Position numbers and translations under genes: made by a program. Shown piece by piece: positions 23,862 to 32,486 of a stretch of DNA of 64,000 nucleotides; position 1 is the stretch's first letter; each line of letters begins with the position of its first letter. The DNA comes from Pedobacter rhizosphaerae (GTDB lineage Bacteria; Bacteroidota; Bacteroidia; Sphingobacteriales; Sphingobacteriaceae), in contig NZ_FOGG01000003.1 of NCBI RefSeq assembly GCF_900111155.1, forward strand, positions 133,145 to 197,144, written 5' to 3'. The notes beneath the pieces were generated by a model. The model searched no databases and was not told the origin of the DNA. It saw only the letters and a list, made by a program, of their open reading frames with translations.

Positions 23862-24179
23862 TTAAACTAGTTTTGGCGGTTGCCAAATGTTGGTAGGCTG
23901 ACGCTTCAAGTCAGATAAACGAAACCCTGGATATGGTTTTTGAACAACTGCCACTATTGATACAGTAGTGTTTTCTACGGGAAAGTACTGTCCCACAGAG
24001 CAACAGGCGCAACTACAAAATGGAGGACAAGATTCTTCATGGAAATGATTGGCATCAGCATGCTCAGTCTGGATACTGGCAGTGTATTGCTGAATAGAAA
24101 CCATATCCTCCTTATCCTGACAAGGCACAATGCCCAGAAGAATCAGGTAAAATGAAAAAAGGAGGATAATGTGCTTCAT
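23862..24179 (-). CDS. Small secreted Cys/His-rich protein, DUF6660-like
   Basis: 105 residues from the ATG at 24179. The N-terminus is a signal peptide (MKHIILLFSFYLILLGIVPCQ). The mature part has histidines and acidic residues (HADANHFHEES) and a cysteine cluster CPPFCSCACC, a likely metal-binding patch. I recognise it as resembling DUF6660 proteins found next to metal efflux genes in Bacteroidota. It sits directly upstream of the CzcA-type pump on the same strand, 189 bp away. A TTG at 24188 could extend the frame, but it is the end of a TATATTTG promoter box at 24186-24193, so ATG 24179 is the better start. Function beyond metal sensing or binding cannot be stated. Confidence 0.8.
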   Translation of the reverse strand: MKHIILLFSFYLILLGIVPCQDKEDMVSIQQYTASIQTEHADANHFHEESCPPFCSCACCSVGQYFPVENTTVSIVAVVQKPYPGFRLSDLKRQPTNIWQPPKLV

Positions 24180-24185
24180 TGCAAG

Positions 24186-24193
24186 CAAATATA
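24186..24193 (-). promoter_or_regulatory. TAnnTTTG -7 box (TATATTTG) of the DUF6660-like gene
   Basis: Exact match to the Bacteroidota -7 consensus on the minus strand, only 6 nt before the ATG at 24179, so the transcript should have almost no leader. Confidence 0.6.
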
Positions 24194-24262
24194 ATCATTA
24201 TCTCTATACCAGCAAGGAATGAGTATCAAGTATCAATTCCTGCTCTTTTATTGTCCTCATCT

Positions 24263-24339
24263 TGATACTTGATACTTAAATCTCGATACTATATACTCGA
24301 TACTAGATACTTGATACTAGATACTCGATACTTGATACT
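24263..24339. repeat. Eleven heptanucleotide repeats, NGATACT
   Basis: Seventy-seven bases read as eleven consecutive 7-mers of the form NGATACT (N = T, C or A), with two degenerate units (TAAATCT, ATATACT). The array ends 7 nt before the stop codon of the GH20 gene and lies in its 3' flank. The same word occurs in short runs near 27940, 28180-28213, 28436-28474 and 31850-31882. Confidence 0.9.
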
Positions 24340-24346
24340 AAAAAAA

Positions 24347-25951
24347 TCAGTCTATAATATTTTGCGATACTTTCCTTCTACTGGCAGGCTCAGGAGTTTT
24401 CATCGGTTCATCTGGATTATAAAAATTTAATCCTGCGTCCCTATACCATTTAAGATGTGTTCTCAAACGGCTTAAAAATTCCTGATCATTTCTTTTTACT
24501 GGTAGCGACCAGGCAGCTTCTGCAAGGGACGCAATACGCGGAAACACTAAATAGTCTAACCTCTGCTCGTTCTGAGCGGTTTCTGTCCACAGATTAGCCT
24601 GAATACCAAGGATATGCTTCTTATCCTCATTATTCTTCAAGGATTTACTAACGTCGAAATGGTAAACGGAAAGTAAATCATTGACTTTCCCTCCCCATTT
24701 CCTGCCATATTGGTGATTGGCATCCTGTATAAAGTCGAAATAAAGGGGTAACCTCGGACAAAGAACTGTTTGATAACCTTTGGCTAAGGCCTGATTTAAC
24801 TGCTCGGGCTTGTCATGCCTCCACCAGAAAATAATGGTTTTATCAACTGGCAAACCTGCATCAACCATTTCATCCCAGGCCAGCACTTTGCTTTTCATCG
24901 CAAATACCGAATCTGCCATGCGTTTCATAAAATATTTTTCTACGGCTAAATCCGAAGCTAAACCAACTCTCCGCTTCAAAGCGGTAATTGCAGTATCTGT
25001 TTTCCATTTCTCATTGCCAAAACTCACTTCATCTCCACCTAAATGAATCATATTGGAAGGAAACAGCAATTGGGTCTCATTTAATATATCAGTTAAATAT
25101 TGATAGGTTTTTTCATAACCCGGGTTAAAGGTAAATTCAGGGTGATCTTTGGATCCTCCTCCAGAATAAGCGGGATAAGCCATATTCGCGGCTGTAGCAT
25201 GCCCCGGCATATCAATTTCGGGAATAACCGTTATGAAACGAGCTGCTGCGTAAGCGATAATTTCTTTTACATCTTCCTGGCTGTAGTATTGTGCGGGCTG
25301 GTTTGCGTCCGTGTAATTTCCAATCCCCCCTATTAAGATTAATTTCGGATATTTCCTAACCTCCAACCGCCATGCTGGTTCATCGGTTAAGTGCCAGTGA
25401 AACTGATTCAGTTTGTAAAGGGCCATCCAGTTTAAAAGGGATTTTACCTTTTCTTTACCAAAAAAATGTCGCGACTCGTCTAGCATAAAACCTCTCCAGG
25501 CATAAAGCGGTTCATCCTTAATTTCCAGCGCTTGCAAGGCCACTTTTGTTTTATTCCCCTTGCTTCCCTTTAGCAATTGAAGTAAGGTTTGAATCCCATT
25601 AAAAACCCCGTTAGCAGTAGCTCCTTCAATAACAACCTGTGTTGAACTAATTGTTAAATGATAGCCTTCATCTGATGTCGCCTTTTTGCCCTTTTTTAAG
25701 ATCAATACTATGGACGCCTTATTGTCAGTTCCCGCCAAATAATTGATGCCGGATAGCTCAAATAACGATTGGCGCAAATAGTTAGCTTCTTGGGTAAGGT
25801 GATCATTAGTGTATACTGTAGCGTAACGGTTGAGTTCAAAATGTCCCTCATTAATCTTCAATTCCTGAGGATAAGGAACTATGGCTGGTAGTTCTTGTGC
25901 AGTTAAAATTTTACCCCACAGCAATAGGCAAATTAATAAGATGTTTCTCAT
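24347..25951 (-). CDS. Secreted beta-N-acetylhexosaminidase, GH20
   Basis: 534 residues with a signal peptide (MRNILLICLLLWGKILTAQ). Residues about 20-140 form the GH20b alpha/beta domain and the rest the catalytic barrel. The family motif HLGGDE gives the polarising Asp and catalytic Glu as D307-E308. Other conserved stretches are LNQFHWHLTDEPAWRLE (about 181-197) and VIPEIDMPGHA. The enzyme removes terminal GlcNAc or GalNAc from glycans by substrate-assisted catalysis. The ATG overlaps the TAA stop of the GH29 gene by one base (TAATG), so translation is coupled. It is the second gene of a fucosidase-hexosaminidase operon, which fits trimming of decorated host-type glycans. Confidence 0.96.
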   Translation of the reverse strand: MRNILLICLLLWGKILTAQELPAIVPYPQELKINEGHFELNRYATVYTNDHLTQEANYLRQSLFELSGINYLAGTDNKASIVLILKKGKKATSDEGYHLTISSTQVVIEGATANGVFNGIQTLLQLLKGSKGNKTKVALQALEIKDEPLYAWRGFMLDESRHFFGKEKVKSLLNWMALYKLNQFHWHLTDEPAWRLEVRKYPKLILIGGIGNYTDANQPAQYYSQEDVKEIIAYAAARFITVIPEIDMPGHATAANMAYPAYSGGGSKDHPEFTFNPGYEKTYQYLTDILNETQLLFPSNMIHLGGDEVSFGNEKWKTDTAITALKRRVGLASDLAVEKYFMKRMADSVFAMKSKVLAWDEMVDAGLPVDKTIIFWWRHDKPEQLNQALAKGYQTVLCPRLPLYFDFIQDANHQYGRKWGGKVNDLLSVYHFDVSKSLKNNEDKKHILGIQANLWTETAQNEQRLDYLVFPRIASLAEAAWSLPVKRNDQEFLSRLRTHLKWYRDAGLNFYNPDEPMKTPEPASRRKVSQNIID

Positions 25952-27351
25952 TACTTCATTTTCACTTTTAAGGTATAAACTGGCACTTTATTTATCAAGG
26001 CATAATCATCTGGCAAGGATACGGTAAGTCCGGTTGCTGTTGTTTTCCAACCCACCTTTTTCTTTGTTCCTAATAATTGTACAGATGCAACATCAACCCC
26101 TTTTAAACTTTTGATGTCGAAATCCTTTCTGCTCCAGCTCCTTAACAATACGTATACATAATTATCTTTCGTTGTAAAAAAGAGATCTGCTTCGCGAGAT
26201 TTAGGTGTGCCGTCATAAATTGCATCTTTCATTTTGCTGTTTTCATCTTTCTTACTGATTGAAGCAGACTCTAACTCATTTCCTTCAGAAGCAATCCGGT
26301 ATGGACGTGTTCCTGTAATTGCCTCGCCGTTTACCTTCATCCAATCACCAATAGAATCCAATCTCGCTATTGCCCAATTCGGAAAGTTACCATTACCCAT
26401 TGGACCAACATTGAGTAATAAATTTCCGTTATTGGCTACTACATTAATGAGGTTTCGAACCAATAGTTCCGGAGACTTCCAGGTACTGTCATGTCTGTTA
26501 TATCCCCATTGCCTACCAATAGTAATACAAGCCTCCCAGCTATTTTTCGAGGCTGCACCAAGGCTCTGCTCTGAAATTCCAAAATCACCATAACCATTTC
26601 CAATCCTGCTGTTCACTAAACACTTGGGTTGCAGGCTGCTAATCAAACCTCTTAATTCAGCGCTTTCCTTTTTACTAATTAACTCTGGCGTATCAAACCA
26701 CATCACTGCAATTGGTCCGTAGTTTTTTAGGAGCTCGGTAACTTGTGGCTTTACCTTCCGCTCGAAATACTTGTTAAATACCTTGGCATCCTCATTGGGG
26801 AAATCCCAGGTATTGCTCCTCCCCGCCTTTACAGGCCAATTAGTAGGCACATCCGGGTCTTCCCAATCTCTTCCTAAAGAATAATATAAGCAAAGTTTGA
26901 TGTCATATTTTTTGCAAGCCTTAGCTAACTCTGCCAAAGGATCCCTTTTAAAAGGGGTAAGCTTATAAATATTATAATCACTTACCTTCGAATTGTACAT
27001 CGCAAAACCATCATGATGCTTAGAGGTGTAAACAATATACTTCATCCCCGCCGTTTTCGCCTGTTTCACCCAGGTATCTGCATTGAATTGAGAAGGATTA
27101 AACTGATCGGCTATTTTAGCGTAAGTTTTCACCGGGATACGCTCATAAAGCATAAAACGCTCATTCCCCTTGTAGGGATGGCCGTTCCAGTCGCCTGCCG
27201 TTTGCGCATATAGCCCCCAGTGTAAAAACAATCCAAATTTAGCATCCTTGAACCAGGTCATATCCGGACTGGTAGCAATCTGGGCCCGTAGGCTAACCCC
27301 CGTAAACAGGGTTAAAATTAATAAAAGTAAAATAGGTCTTTTTAAAAACAT
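25951..27351 (-). CDS. Secreted alpha-L-fucosidase, GH29
   Basis: 466 residues with a signal peptide (MFLKRPILLLLILTLFTGVSLRAQ). The catalytic domain starts at WFKDAKFGLFLHWGLY, carries KHHDGFAMY (H112, H113) and the nucleophile in MWFDTP (D220), all standard for GH29. A short beta domain follows (VYVLLRSWSRKDFDIKSL). It removes alpha-linked fucose. The gene is first in an operon with GH20, has its own -7 box (27405-27412) and a leader of about 50 nt. I cannot tell the linkage preference (alpha-1,2/3/4/6) from the sequence. Confidence 0.95.
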   Translation of the reverse strand: MFLKRPILLLLILTLFTGVSLRAQIATSPDMTWFKDAKFGLFLHWGLYAQTAGDWNGHPYKGNERFMLYERIPVKTYAKIADQFNPSQFNADTWVKQAKTAGMKYIVYTSKHHDGFAMYNSKVSDYNIYKLTPFKRDPLAELAKACKKYDIKLCLYYSLGRDWEDPDVPTNWPVKAGRSNTWDFPNEDAKVFNKYFERKVKPQVTELLKNYGPIAVMWFDTPELISKKESAELRGLISSLQPKCLVNSRIGNGYGDFGISEQSLGAASKNSWEACITIGRQWGYNRHDSTWKSPELLVRNLINVVANNGNLLLNVGPMGNGNFPNWAIARLDSIGDWMKVNGEAITGTRPYRIASEGNELESASISKKDENSKMKDAIYDGTPKSREADLFFTTKDNYVYVLLRSWSRKDFDIKSLKGVDVASVQLLGTKKKVGWKTTATGLTVSLPDDYALINKVPVYTLKVKMK

Positions 27352-27391
27352 GTGTGTTGATTATGTGGTTGGTTGATTGAAGAAAAAATCA

Positions 27392-27417
27392 CTCCTTATC
27401 TCTTCAAAAGTAAGGAG
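27392..27417 (-). promoter_or_regulatory. Promoter of the GH29-GH20 operon with an overlapping inverted repeat
   Basis: TACTTTTG on the minus strand (27405-27412) matches the TAnnTTTG -7 box. It is overlapped by an inverted repeat with 7-bp arms, CTCCTTA (27392-27398) and TAAGGAG (27411-27417). The arms could be an operator or form a leader stem. The binding protein is unknown. Confidence 0.45.
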
Positions 27418-27743
27418 ATCGGATACTACCTAGGGGGTGATAATGAAAAAGAAATGGGGGAAAATCGTAAACTTTATGTCTTTCCCGTTTATATAAAATG
27501 ATCTCCCTGCAAAAAGGAAAACTTATGTGTTCAGAAGTTTGATGCATAGCTTGGTTAGGTATTGAATAACCTAAGTTACATTACAATAACCCAATTCTAT
27601 TTCGAAAAATATAGACAAACGTTTGTTTTATTATTTGGATGAATAAATAGCCAAAATCGCTGAATAACCTGACGGCCCAGGTGACTTAAAGCTCAAGAAA
27701 CTAAATTGCTTAATTGTTGAACTGTTTAATTGCTTAACTGAAC
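27418..27743. other. Non-coding region upstream of the GH29 promoter
   Basis: AT-rich DNA without a supportable gene. It contains a short self-complementary ACAAACGTTTGTTT stretch near 27615. Near 27700-27735 is an octad word run (AATTGCTT, AATTGTTG, AACTGTTT, AATTGCTT). Confidence 0.4.
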
Positions 27744-28485
27744 TCCATACCAAATCGCCGAACATGCTTAGGTGCCTTAGGTGGTTGGAAAAAAATGTTT
27801 AATTGTTAAACTATTTAAGTGCTTAACTGCCCCATATTAAACTACTAAGGATCTCTAACTATGGCCGCACATCTATTCCAAATACCAGTCTTAACTTCCC
27901 TTAACTTCTTAATGTTTGAAAAAAATCGAATTGCCCATCTCAATACTTGATACTTAAAAAAGTCAGGGGTCGGGTGTCCGGGGTCCGAAGCCAGGGTACA
28001 TACCAAACCGCCGAACATGCCTAGGTGCCTTAGGTGGTTGGAAAAAAATGTTTAATTGTTGAACTGTTTAATTGCTTAACTGCCCATATTAAACTACTAA
28101 GGATCTCTAACTATGGCCGTACATTTATTTCAAATACCAATCTTAACTTCTTAATGTTTGAAAGAAATCGAATTACCCATCTCGATACTTGATACTTGAT
28201 TCTTGATACTAATATAAAAAGTCAGGGGTCGGGTGTCCGGGGTCCGAAGTCAGGGTGCATACCAAATCGCCAAACATGCCTAGGTGCCTTAGGTAGTTGG
28301 AAAAAAATGTTTAATTGCTAAACTGTTTAATTGCTTAATTGCCGCCTGCAAACTGCCTAGTACAAATCAATCTTCGTAATACAAACCATCTTAACTTCCC
28401 TTAACTTCTTAATGTTTAAAAAAAATCGAATTCCCCATCTCAATACTCGATACTTGATACTCGATACTTGATACTAACATAAAAA
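27744..28485. repeat. Tandem triplication of an approximately 260-bp intergenic unit
   Basis: Three consecutive copies, about 27744-27960 (5' truncated), 27961-28219 and 28220-28485. Each contains, in order, GTCAGGGGTCGGGTGTCC (copies 2 and 3), a CATACCAAATCGCC segment, CCTAGGTGCCTTAGG, octad words around TTTAATTGCTTAACTG, TTAACTTCTTAATGTTT and a closing run of GATACT heptads. Copies 1 and 2 are nearly identical over their shared part; copy 3 has diverged in the middle. It lies between the 3' end of GH92 and the promoter of GH29. Confidence 0.88.
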
Positions 28486-28514
28486 CTCCAACCTGAAGCA
28501 CATTACTGTAAATC

Positions 28515-30674
28515 TTATCGGGTCAAAACTTCCACTTTCCCACCATCCTTAAATAGTGAATGCGGAACGAAATACCCCTCATTAACCTGGCCATCTACTT
28601 TGATCTTATTGATACCCCTACCTTTATTAGGTTTACTAATCGTGATCCATTTTCCGTTACTTGTTCTCCATTTCACCTCATCAAAGAGTGGTGCCGTAAC
28701 AATATACTCCGGATCAGAAGCAGAAAAAGGATACAATCCCAAAGCACTGAATACATACCAGGCCGACATTTCTCCTGCGTCATCCATCCCAGAAAGGGCA
28801 ATACCTTCATTTCCTATCCCATATAAGTTATTCAGAATATTATCTATTACCATTTGCGTTTTTTCTGGCTTACCGATAAAGGTGTAGGCAAATGGAGCTT
28901 CATGATCAGGTTGATTTCCCTGGCAATACTGTCCAATCATGGTTTCTACATTTCTGGCAATATATTTCGGATTCCAGGGTAGTGTAAAGAGCGAATCCAG
29001 CTTAGATTCAAAACCTGCCGACCCGCCATACAAATCGATTAAGCCTTTCATATCATGCGGAGCATAAAACGAAACCTGCCAGGCATTGGCTTCCCTATAC
29101 ATGTATTCATAATATGGATATTCCGGATTGAAGGGCTTAATCCATTCGCCATTCTCTAATCTTCCCCTCATGAACCTCGTGCCAGTGTCGAAAACATTTT
29201 TATAATTCTTGGATCTGGCCATTAAAATGCGATAATTTGCGCTATCACCTAATTTTTTGGCAATTTGAGCAAGCGAATAATCATCATAAGCATATTCTAA
29301 AGTTTTAGACACGCCTGCTTTGGCTTTCGTTTCCACATGTGGATTTTTTACATCAGGATCAGAAATATACCCCTTCTCAATGTATTCTTTTATGAAAGGA
29401 CGTGCACCTCCATCTACATTCGCATTTCTCAACAGGATTTTATAAGTGCCCTGAATATCAAAATTATCTATTCCTCTTAAATAAGCCCCGGCAATAGAAG
29501 AAGCCCCATGATCACCATGAAAAAATGTTGGGATAAAACCAGTCTTATCGCCTACATCTTTCATAGATTTAATTACATCCAGCGTAACTTCAGGGGTGAT
29601 GAGGCCTAAAAGTACATCTTTGTTACGATAGGTATCCCAAAGCGACGGCTCTGTGTAATAATTGAAGTTTGCCTTTGATACATTTCTTTTGGCATCAGTA
29701 TATTCACCATTAACATCACTGCGCAGCGCGGGCCATAAAAAAGACCGGTAGAGGCAGGAATAAAGCATCCCTTTTTGTTTCGCCGTTCCACCCTTTACCT
29801 GTATGGCTGAAAGTAAGTTTTCCCACTGTTGTACAGCCTCATGATGAATTTGACCAAAAGTTTTATTTCCAATCTCTTTTTCTAGGTTTTCTTTTGCGTT
29901 TTTCATACTCACAAACGATAGCCCGATCTTGAGTTCAACAGGACCTTTGTGCCCATTTTGTAGATGTAGAATCGCAAAACCTTCTCTTTTCTCCCCCTCT
30001 TTTTGTTCCAGTTTGGCAATTGCTGTGTTGAGTTCCGCATAGAAATATATTTTCTCCCCTACATTTTGAACACCTTGCACAGCATGATCTCCTACCTGCT
30101 CAATACTCCATGAATTCACCCTGTTATTAGCCTTTGCTAAATCGAACAAAATTTGTCTATTGTTATTGTCTTTATAGGTATACTGATGATAGCCACTCCT
30201 TAAAGTAGAAGTCAACTTAACATTCACCTGGTAGTCTTCAAGATATACCTGATAAAAACCAGGTGAAGCACTTTCCTTTTGATGAGAAAATTTAGAACCA
30301 AACTTTCCTTTCGGGTTAGAAAGTGGAAGTATAGGAATATTGCACAAGTTCCAATGTCCTTTATTGGTATGGGTAAAGCCATAAATTGTATCGTCTTCAT
30401 ATTCGTACCCGGCCCCTGATCCATATTCGGTAATCGGGCTCAACTGTACCATGGCATTCGGCAAAGAACTTCCCGGAAAGGTTAGCCCAGCCCATGATCG
30501 CCAGCCTTGGGGCAACTCATATCCCAAAATTTTAGGATCAGTTAAGGGCGCGGTTCCTACAAAGGGATTAACATATTTGGTGTAAACAGCCTTGGTCTGG
30601 CTTTTGCCAACACTTCCACCAAAGAGTAAGACAAATAGAATGAAAATTACAGGTTTGATTTGGTTAGTCATCAT
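28515..30674 (-). CDS. Secreted GH92 alpha-mannosidase, divergent subgroup
   Basis: 719 residues with a signal peptide (IFILFVLLFGGSVGKSQ). The N-terminal beta domain begins KYVNPFVGTA and the C-terminal catalytic (alpha/alpha) domain ends with the family motif GMDDAGEMSAWYVFSALG at residue 629, with D631, D632 and E635 in the usual places. GH92 enzymes are calcium-dependent exo-alpha-mannosidases, mostly alpha-1,2. Compared with the second GH92 in this window it lacks the GFSHTHFSGTG loop and has GFTHTNKGHWNLC instead, plus an insertion after GTAPLTDPK. These changes near the active site suggest a different linkage or aglycone specificity. Two ATGs occur in tandem (30674 and 30671). It stands alone behind a TATATTTG box. 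Confidence 0.93.
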   Translation of the reverse strand: MMTNQIKPVIFILFVLLFGGSVGKSQTKAVYTKYVNPFVGTAPLTDPKILGYELPQGWRSWAGLTFPGSSLPNAMVQLSPITEYGSGAGYEYEDDTIYGFTHTNKGHWNLCNIPILPLSNPKGKFGSKFSHQKESASPGFYQVYLEDYQVNVKLTSTLRSGYHQYTYKDNNNRQILFDLAKANNRVNSWSIEQVGDHAVQGVQNVGEKIYFYAELNTAIAKLEQKEGEKREGFAILHLQNGHKGPVELKIGLSFVSMKNAKENLEKEIGNKTFGQIHHEAVQQWENLLSAIQVKGGTAKQKGMLYSCLYRSFLWPALRSDVNGEYTDAKRNVSKANFNYYTEPSLWDTYRNKDVLLGLITPEVTLDVIKSMKDVGDKTGFIPTFFHGDHGASSIAGAYLRGIDNFDIQGTYKILLRNANVDGGARPFIKEYIEKGYISDPDVKNPHVETKAKAGVSKTLEYAYDDYSLAQIAKKLGDSANYRILMARSKNYKNVFDTGTRFMRGRLENGEWIKPFNPEYPYYEYMYREANAWQVSFYAPHDMKGLIDLYGGSAGFESKLDSLFTLPWNPKYIARNVETMIGQYCQGNQPDHEAPFAYTFIGKPEKTQMVIDNILNNLYGIGNEGIALSGMDDAGEMSAWYVFSALGLYPFSASDPEYIVTAPLFDEVKWRTSNGKWITISKPNKGRGINKIKVDGQVNEGYFVPHSLFKDGGKVEVLTR

Positions 30675-30696
30675 TAAATCGATTTAGTGTGTAAAT

Positions 30697-30704
30697 CAAA
30701 TATA
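30697..30704 (-). promoter_or_regulatory. TATATTTG -7 box of the GH92 gene
   Basis: Exact TAnnTTTG match on the minus strand, 22 nt before the first ATG at 30674, which predicts a leader of about 15-20 nt. Confidence 0.6.
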
Positions 30705-30859
30705 TAAAATTTGAATCCATGCAGCTATACATTTTGAATTGTAGCCGAAATTTTAGATTGGGCAATCTCATAAATAGAGGTGCCGAATGTCCAAATGGTG
30801 ATGCTAAAAAGGAATCTTTCTAAACTGGAAACAGATTCTTCTGCGCACTGTTATTCTCT

Positions 30860-30867
30860 TAGCTTTG
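30860..30867 (+). promoter_or_regulatory. TAGCTTTG -7 box of the CDGSH gene
   Basis: Exact TAnnTTTG match 20 nt before the ATG at 30888. Confidence 0.55.
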
Positions 30868-30887
30868 CCCCAAACTAACAATATTAT

Positions 30888-31109
30888 ATGGCAACAAAAC
30901 TTACCATTAACAACAATGGTTCTGTAAAAATTGAAGGCGATTTTGAAATCGTAGATAGAAGCGGAAATGAATATGGCTTGCAAGGTAGAACTGTTGTATC
31001 TATCTGCAGATGCGGGTTATCTAAAAATAAGCCTTTTTGTGACGGCGCACACAATGGACACTTCGAACATGAAGCAGTAGCTTTTGATCTTCCTCCAAAA
31101 AAAGTTTAA
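30888..31109 (+). CDS. CDGSH-type iron-sulfur domain protein
   Basis: 73 residues. The CDGSH signature is complete: C40, C42, C51 and H55 in CRCGLSKNKPFCDGAH, which ligate a [2Fe-2S] cluster with 3Cys-1His coordination. There is no signal peptide or membrane segment, so it should be cytoplasmic. The length fits the single-domain bacterial proteins. Its partner is unknown; the neighbours give no hint. A -7 box lies 20 nt upstream and the gene appears to be monocistronic. Confidence 0.93.
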   Translation: MATKLTINNNGSVKIEGDFEIVDRSGNEYGLQGRTVVSICRCGLSKNKPFCDGAHNGHFEHEAVAFDLPPKKV

Positions 31110-31119
31110 ATAGGATTGA

Positions 31120-31885
31120 TGTGAATTGCAGGTTGTATGAAAAATAGGGCCTGCAATTTAACAAACGCATAACCCTCAACGCATTTAACCACCTTAGGCA
31201 CCTAAGAGATCCCAACTCCCCTACTTTTCAAGGAGGGGCTGCGAAAGCCCGTGTCGTGGCGGGGTGGTTTTGGCTCCCAGCCCCGTAATACATAACACGC
31301 AACACAATTAACCGCAAAGTACGCCAAGATAAGGCACAGAGCACGCAGAGATAGACTTATATTTTTCTTACATGGCTCATATGGTTCAAAAACTTAAAAC
31401 TTAAAACGTACTACTTACAACTTCTCAACCACAGAGTACGCCAAGATAAGGCACAAAGCACACAGAGCTGGGCTTATATTTTTCTTACATGGCTTAAATG
31501 GTTCAAAATATGCTGCGCGATTTAAGATTCCTAATGTGGTGATACGTTAGTTCACACACCCAAACTTAAAACTTAAAACGTACTACTTACAACTTCTCAA
31601 CCACAGAGCTCACCAAGAAAAGGCACAAAGCACGCAGAGCTGGGCTTATATTTTTCTTACATGGCTTATATGGTTCAAAATAAGTGCCGTAAGAAGTTGG
31701 TCACACACCCAAACTTATAACTTAAAACGTACTACTTACAACTTCTCAACCACAGAGCTCACAAAAGATAGACTACCTTATATTGATGTAGGTTTTTGCT
31801 CCCAGCCCCATAACCCACAACTCGCAACCCATAACACAATTTGTCCCCTATCTTGCTACTTGATACTAAAATCTTGATACTATTA
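31120..31885. repeat. Mosaic intergenic tract of repeated word modules
   Basis: About 770 bp without a gene. A module beginning (A)CGCCAAGATAAGGCACA... and running through AGCTGGGCTTATATTTTTCT and ATGGTTCAAAA occurs three times (near 31320, 31437, 31609), with a truncated fourth copy near 31755. Between copies are heptad runs ACTTAAA ACTTAAA ACGTACT ACTTACA ACTTCTC. Other parts are CCCRTAA/CMCRYAA heptads (about 31280-31310 and 31803-31840) and GATACT words at the end. The same modules recur in reverse orientation at 42190-42870. Confidence 0.85.
31212..31270. repeat. REP-like GC-rich palindromic element, copy 1
   Basis: CTCCCCTACTTTTCAAGGAG with complementary ends, followed by a GC-rich tail ending GGCGGGGTGGTT. 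Copies 2 and 3 are at 38855-38911 and 39215-39271. The element stands out because the surrounding tract is AT-rich. Confidence 0.7.
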
Positions 31886-31931
31886 CACAAAACAATCCTA
31901 TTTTTATAAGGTTAAACCATAAACAGTAGCT

Positions 31932-32288
31932 ATGAAAACAGAAAACCAATTAGTTACCACACACAATTCAAAAGCTGTGGTGTTAAGTTTTATTCAGGCC
32001 TTAAATGCTGAAGATTTTGATTTAGCCAGAATGCAGTTACATGACGACATGAGCTTTAAAGGCGTTATGGGAGAGCGAAATGGTGCAGAGAAGTACATTT
32101 CTGATATGCAAAAGATGAAGCTAAAGTACGATATCCAAAAGATCTTTGTCGACAATAACGAGGTATGCCTTTGGTATAATATTATGATGGAAAACAATAA
32201 TATACTTTCTTGCGGATGGTATAAACTTGAGGATGAAAAAATAAAATCCTTTCAGGTTGTTTTTGACCCGAGGCCGCTTTTAACCTAG
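31932..32288 (+). CDS. SnoaL/NTF2-like small protein
   Basis: 118 residues, no signal peptide. The N-terminal helix pattern VVLSFIQALNAEDFDLARMQLHDDMSFKG and the closing strands (CGWYKLEDEKIKSFQVVFDPRPLL) are typical of the NTF2-like/SnoaL fold, which serves as either an enzyme or a ligand-binding scaffold. I cannot assign a substrate. The gene ends 4 bases into the convergent small gene on the opposite strand. Upstream is a TATTTTTA near-match to the -7 box at about 31891. Confidence 0.75.
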   Translation: MKTENQLVTTHNSKAVVLSFIQALNAEDFDLARMQLHDDMSFKGVMGERNGAEKYISDMQKMKLKYDIQKIFVDNNEVCLWYNIMMENNNILSCGWYKLEDEKIKSFQVVFDPRPLLT

Positions 32289-32476
32289 CACACTTGCCGC
32301 ATTTTTTTGATCTGGATTTCCTCCCCAGTGGTCAGCGTAAAAATGAAATCCAGATATTGGTCTGTTTCCTGGATCAATATATCTTCCAGTATACCCGAAA
32401 TTCCATTGTCAAATTCAGCACTATCGCCAATTTTTAAGGATAAAAGTGTAGATGTTGGTGTATCTTGATTAAACAT
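32285..32476 (-). CDS. Conserved-looking 63-residue protein of unknown function
   Basis: From the ATG at 32476 the product starts MFNQDTPTSTLLSLKIGD and ends EEIQIKKMRQVC. It is short, acidic in the middle and predicted all-beta by eye, without signal peptide or cysteine motif. The start lies 10 nt after the stop of the histidine kinase, so it probably belongs to the same transcript. The frame can be extended upstream into the kinase, but the extension looks like shadow sequence. It overlaps the convergent NTF2-like gene by 4 bases. I do not recognise the family. Confidence 0.55.
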   Translation of the reverse strand: MFNQDTPTSTLLSLKIGDSAEFDNGISGILEDILIQETDQYLDFIFTLTTGEEIQIKKMRQVC

Positions 32477-32486
32477 AATTTTAAAT

